Assembly: GCF_014652915.1 (NCBI RefSeq)
Contig: NZ_BMZS01000014.1
Coordinates: 1 to 64,000, forward strand
Direction: 5' to 3'
Length of the DNA stretch: 64,000 bases
Origin: Thalassobaculum fulvum
GTDB lineage: Bacteria > Pseudomonadota > Alphaproteobacteria > Thalassobaculales > Thalassobaculaceae
Part shown: piece by piece, positions 63,303 to 64,000 of the stretch
How positions within the stretch are numbered: the first letter of the stretch is position 1
How the letters are laid out: every line of letters begins with the position of its first letter
The notes under the pieces: model-generated
Database searches by the model: none
Told to the model about the DNA's origin: nothing
What the model saw: only the letters and a program-made list of their open reading frames with translations
Translations under genes and position numbers: made by a program

Positions 63303-64000
63303 ATGAGGCGTTTCGTGTTGGGAGCCGCAGCGGGACTGATACTGATCGCCGCCGCCCCGCAACCGGCCAGTGCCAAACTGAACGTTTTTGCGTGCCTGTC
63401 GGCCTGGGGAGCGCTGGCCAAGGAGATCGGCGGCTCGGCCGTGGACGTGTTCACGGCAGTGAACCCGCTGGAGAACCCGGACCAGGTGAACGTGACGCCC
63501 GAGTTGCTCGCCTCACTCAAGGCGGCCGACCTGCTGGTCTGCTCGGGCGGGGGCTACGAGCACAACTGGCTGCAGCCGGCACTGGACCGGGCCCAGAACC
63601 CGAAGCTCGCGGAGGGTCAGCCGGGCCAGTTCTTCGCGTCGGATTTCGTCAGGGTCCTCGACGACGACCACCACAACCACCAGGGCCCCACCAAGGCCCA
63701 TGCGCACATGCACCCCGGCGGCAACCCGCACTTCCAGGGCGACCCGTACCGGATCCGGGCGCTCGGCGGGCAGCTCGGCAAGCGCATGATCGAGCTCGAC
63801 AAGGCCGACGCCGCAACCTACTCGGCCAACACCAAGGCGTTCGTGCGCGAGATCGGCGCCGTCGCCAAGGAGCTCGAGAAGAAGGCCGCGGCCCTGCAGG
63901 GGGTCAACATCGTCAGCCAGCACGAGCACTCGGTCTACCTGCTGCGCTGGCTGAAGATCCGCAGCGCCGGCGTTCTCGAGCCGGCGGTCGGCGTGCCGCC
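63303..64000 (+). CDS. Metal ABC transporter substrate-binding protein (ZnuA-like), 3' end beyond the window
   Basis: The ATG at 63303 follows GGGGAGGA; about 232 codons are visible with no stop. A signal peptide (FVLGAAAGLILIAAAPQPASA) precedes a cluster A-1 binding protein: FACLSAWGALAKEIGG, NPLENPDQVNVTPELL, a His-rich loop (DDDHHNHQ, HAHMHPGGNPHF) typical of zinc-binding ZnuA/AztC proteins, and a second histidine region (SQHEHSVYLLRWL). It captures zinc or manganese for import. The permease and ATPase genes are presumably downstream of the window. Confidence 0.92.
   Translation, partial: MRRFVLGAAAGLILIAAAPQPASAKLNVFACLSAWGALAKEIGGSAVDVFTAVNPLENPDQVNVTPELLASLKAADLLVCSGGGYEHNWLQPALDRAQNPKLAEGQPGQFFASDFVRVLDDDHHNHQGPTKAHAHMHPGGNPHFQGDPYRIRALGGQLGKRMIELDKADAATYSANTKAFVREIGAVAKELEKKAAALQGVNIVSQHEHSVYLLRWLKIRSAGVLEPAVGVP

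Overview
The window looks like a chromosome segment of a high-GC alphaproteobacterium, probably Rhodospirillales-like. This is inferred from codon use and from the families present (TTT transporters, family III CoA-transferases, an Acr3/ArsC set, a Blh/sulfide oxidoreductase pair, and many LysR and GntR regulators); there is no rRNA or other marker gene to confirm it. Coding sequence is mostly very G+C-rich (one counted 60-base line, 12541-12600, has 48 G/C). I see no tRNA, rRNA or CRISPR array.

Layout. 1-4.4 kb: a DUF1989 protein, an SHMT-family PLP enzyme, a LysR regulator and a C39-like peptidase protein. 4.4-6.9 kb: an AT-richer island (two counted lines have 30/60 and 23/60 G/C) with a UG/Abi-type reverse transcriptase translationally coupled to a small protein that has PD-(D/E)XK nuclease-like motifs. 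This is the best candidate for an undescribed system, probably anti-phage defence. 7.1-10 kb: a MetE C-domain-like enzyme, an FCD GntR regulator with two identical operator palindromes, and an amidohydrolase. 10-14.2 kb: a cytoplasmic chemoreceptor with a CZB domain and the lysine monooxygenase pathway pair davA/davB. 14.5-21.4 kb: a bacterial alpha-2-macroglobulin and pbpC. 21.5-27.6 kb: a LysR regulator, a TTT transporter (TctC-B-A) and a QuiC1-like 3-dehydroshikimate dehydratase. 28.2-33.4 kb: the branched-chain oxoacid dehydrogenase genes bkdA1-A2-B-lpdV. 33.5-34.9 kb: a PUA-like/HNH endonuclease, an IS-like inverted-repeat scar and a 213-bp duplicate of the lpdV 3' end. 34.9-37 kb: a phospholipase D/cardiolipin synthase-like enzyme with an endonuclease/phosphatase-family partner. 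37.2-40 kb: iolD-iolE. 40-45.1 kb: a UTRA GntR regulator and an acyl-CoA catabolic cluster. 45.3-49.5 kb: garD, a VOC protein, and arsenic resistance (Acr3 plus a fused ArsR-ArsC). 49.5-55.7 kb: a hybrid histidine kinase, a SYLF protein and a DUF3604 protein. 55.7-58.9 kb: an Rrf2 regulator and a divergently oriented persulfide/sulfide detoxification operon. 59-64 kb: an Asp/Glu racemase, an efflux adaptor, small secreted proteins and a truncated zinc/manganese-binding ABC transporter component.

Genome-scale structure. Nine copies of a palindromic intergenic repeat, usually about 130-170 bp, are scattered through the window. Several lie inside what would otherwise be operons (davA/davB, bkdB/lpdV, the two CoA-transferases). 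Each full copy has GTGGGT(C/T)CCGG at the outer ends and CCGG(G/A)ATGA at the inner ends, in inverted orientation around a variable spacer.

Working together. Catabolism dominates: lysine (DavB then DavA), shikimate/quinate-type compounds (TTT uptake then QuiC1), branched-chain amino acids (Bkd), inositol (IolE then IolD), galactarate (GarD) and an unidentified CoA-activated acid. Stress functions cover arsenic, sulfide/persulfide and metals. Two separate nuclease or reverse-transcriptase loci (4.4-6.9 kb and 33.5-34.9 kb) carry signs of insertion and are the accessory part of an otherwise core-like region.
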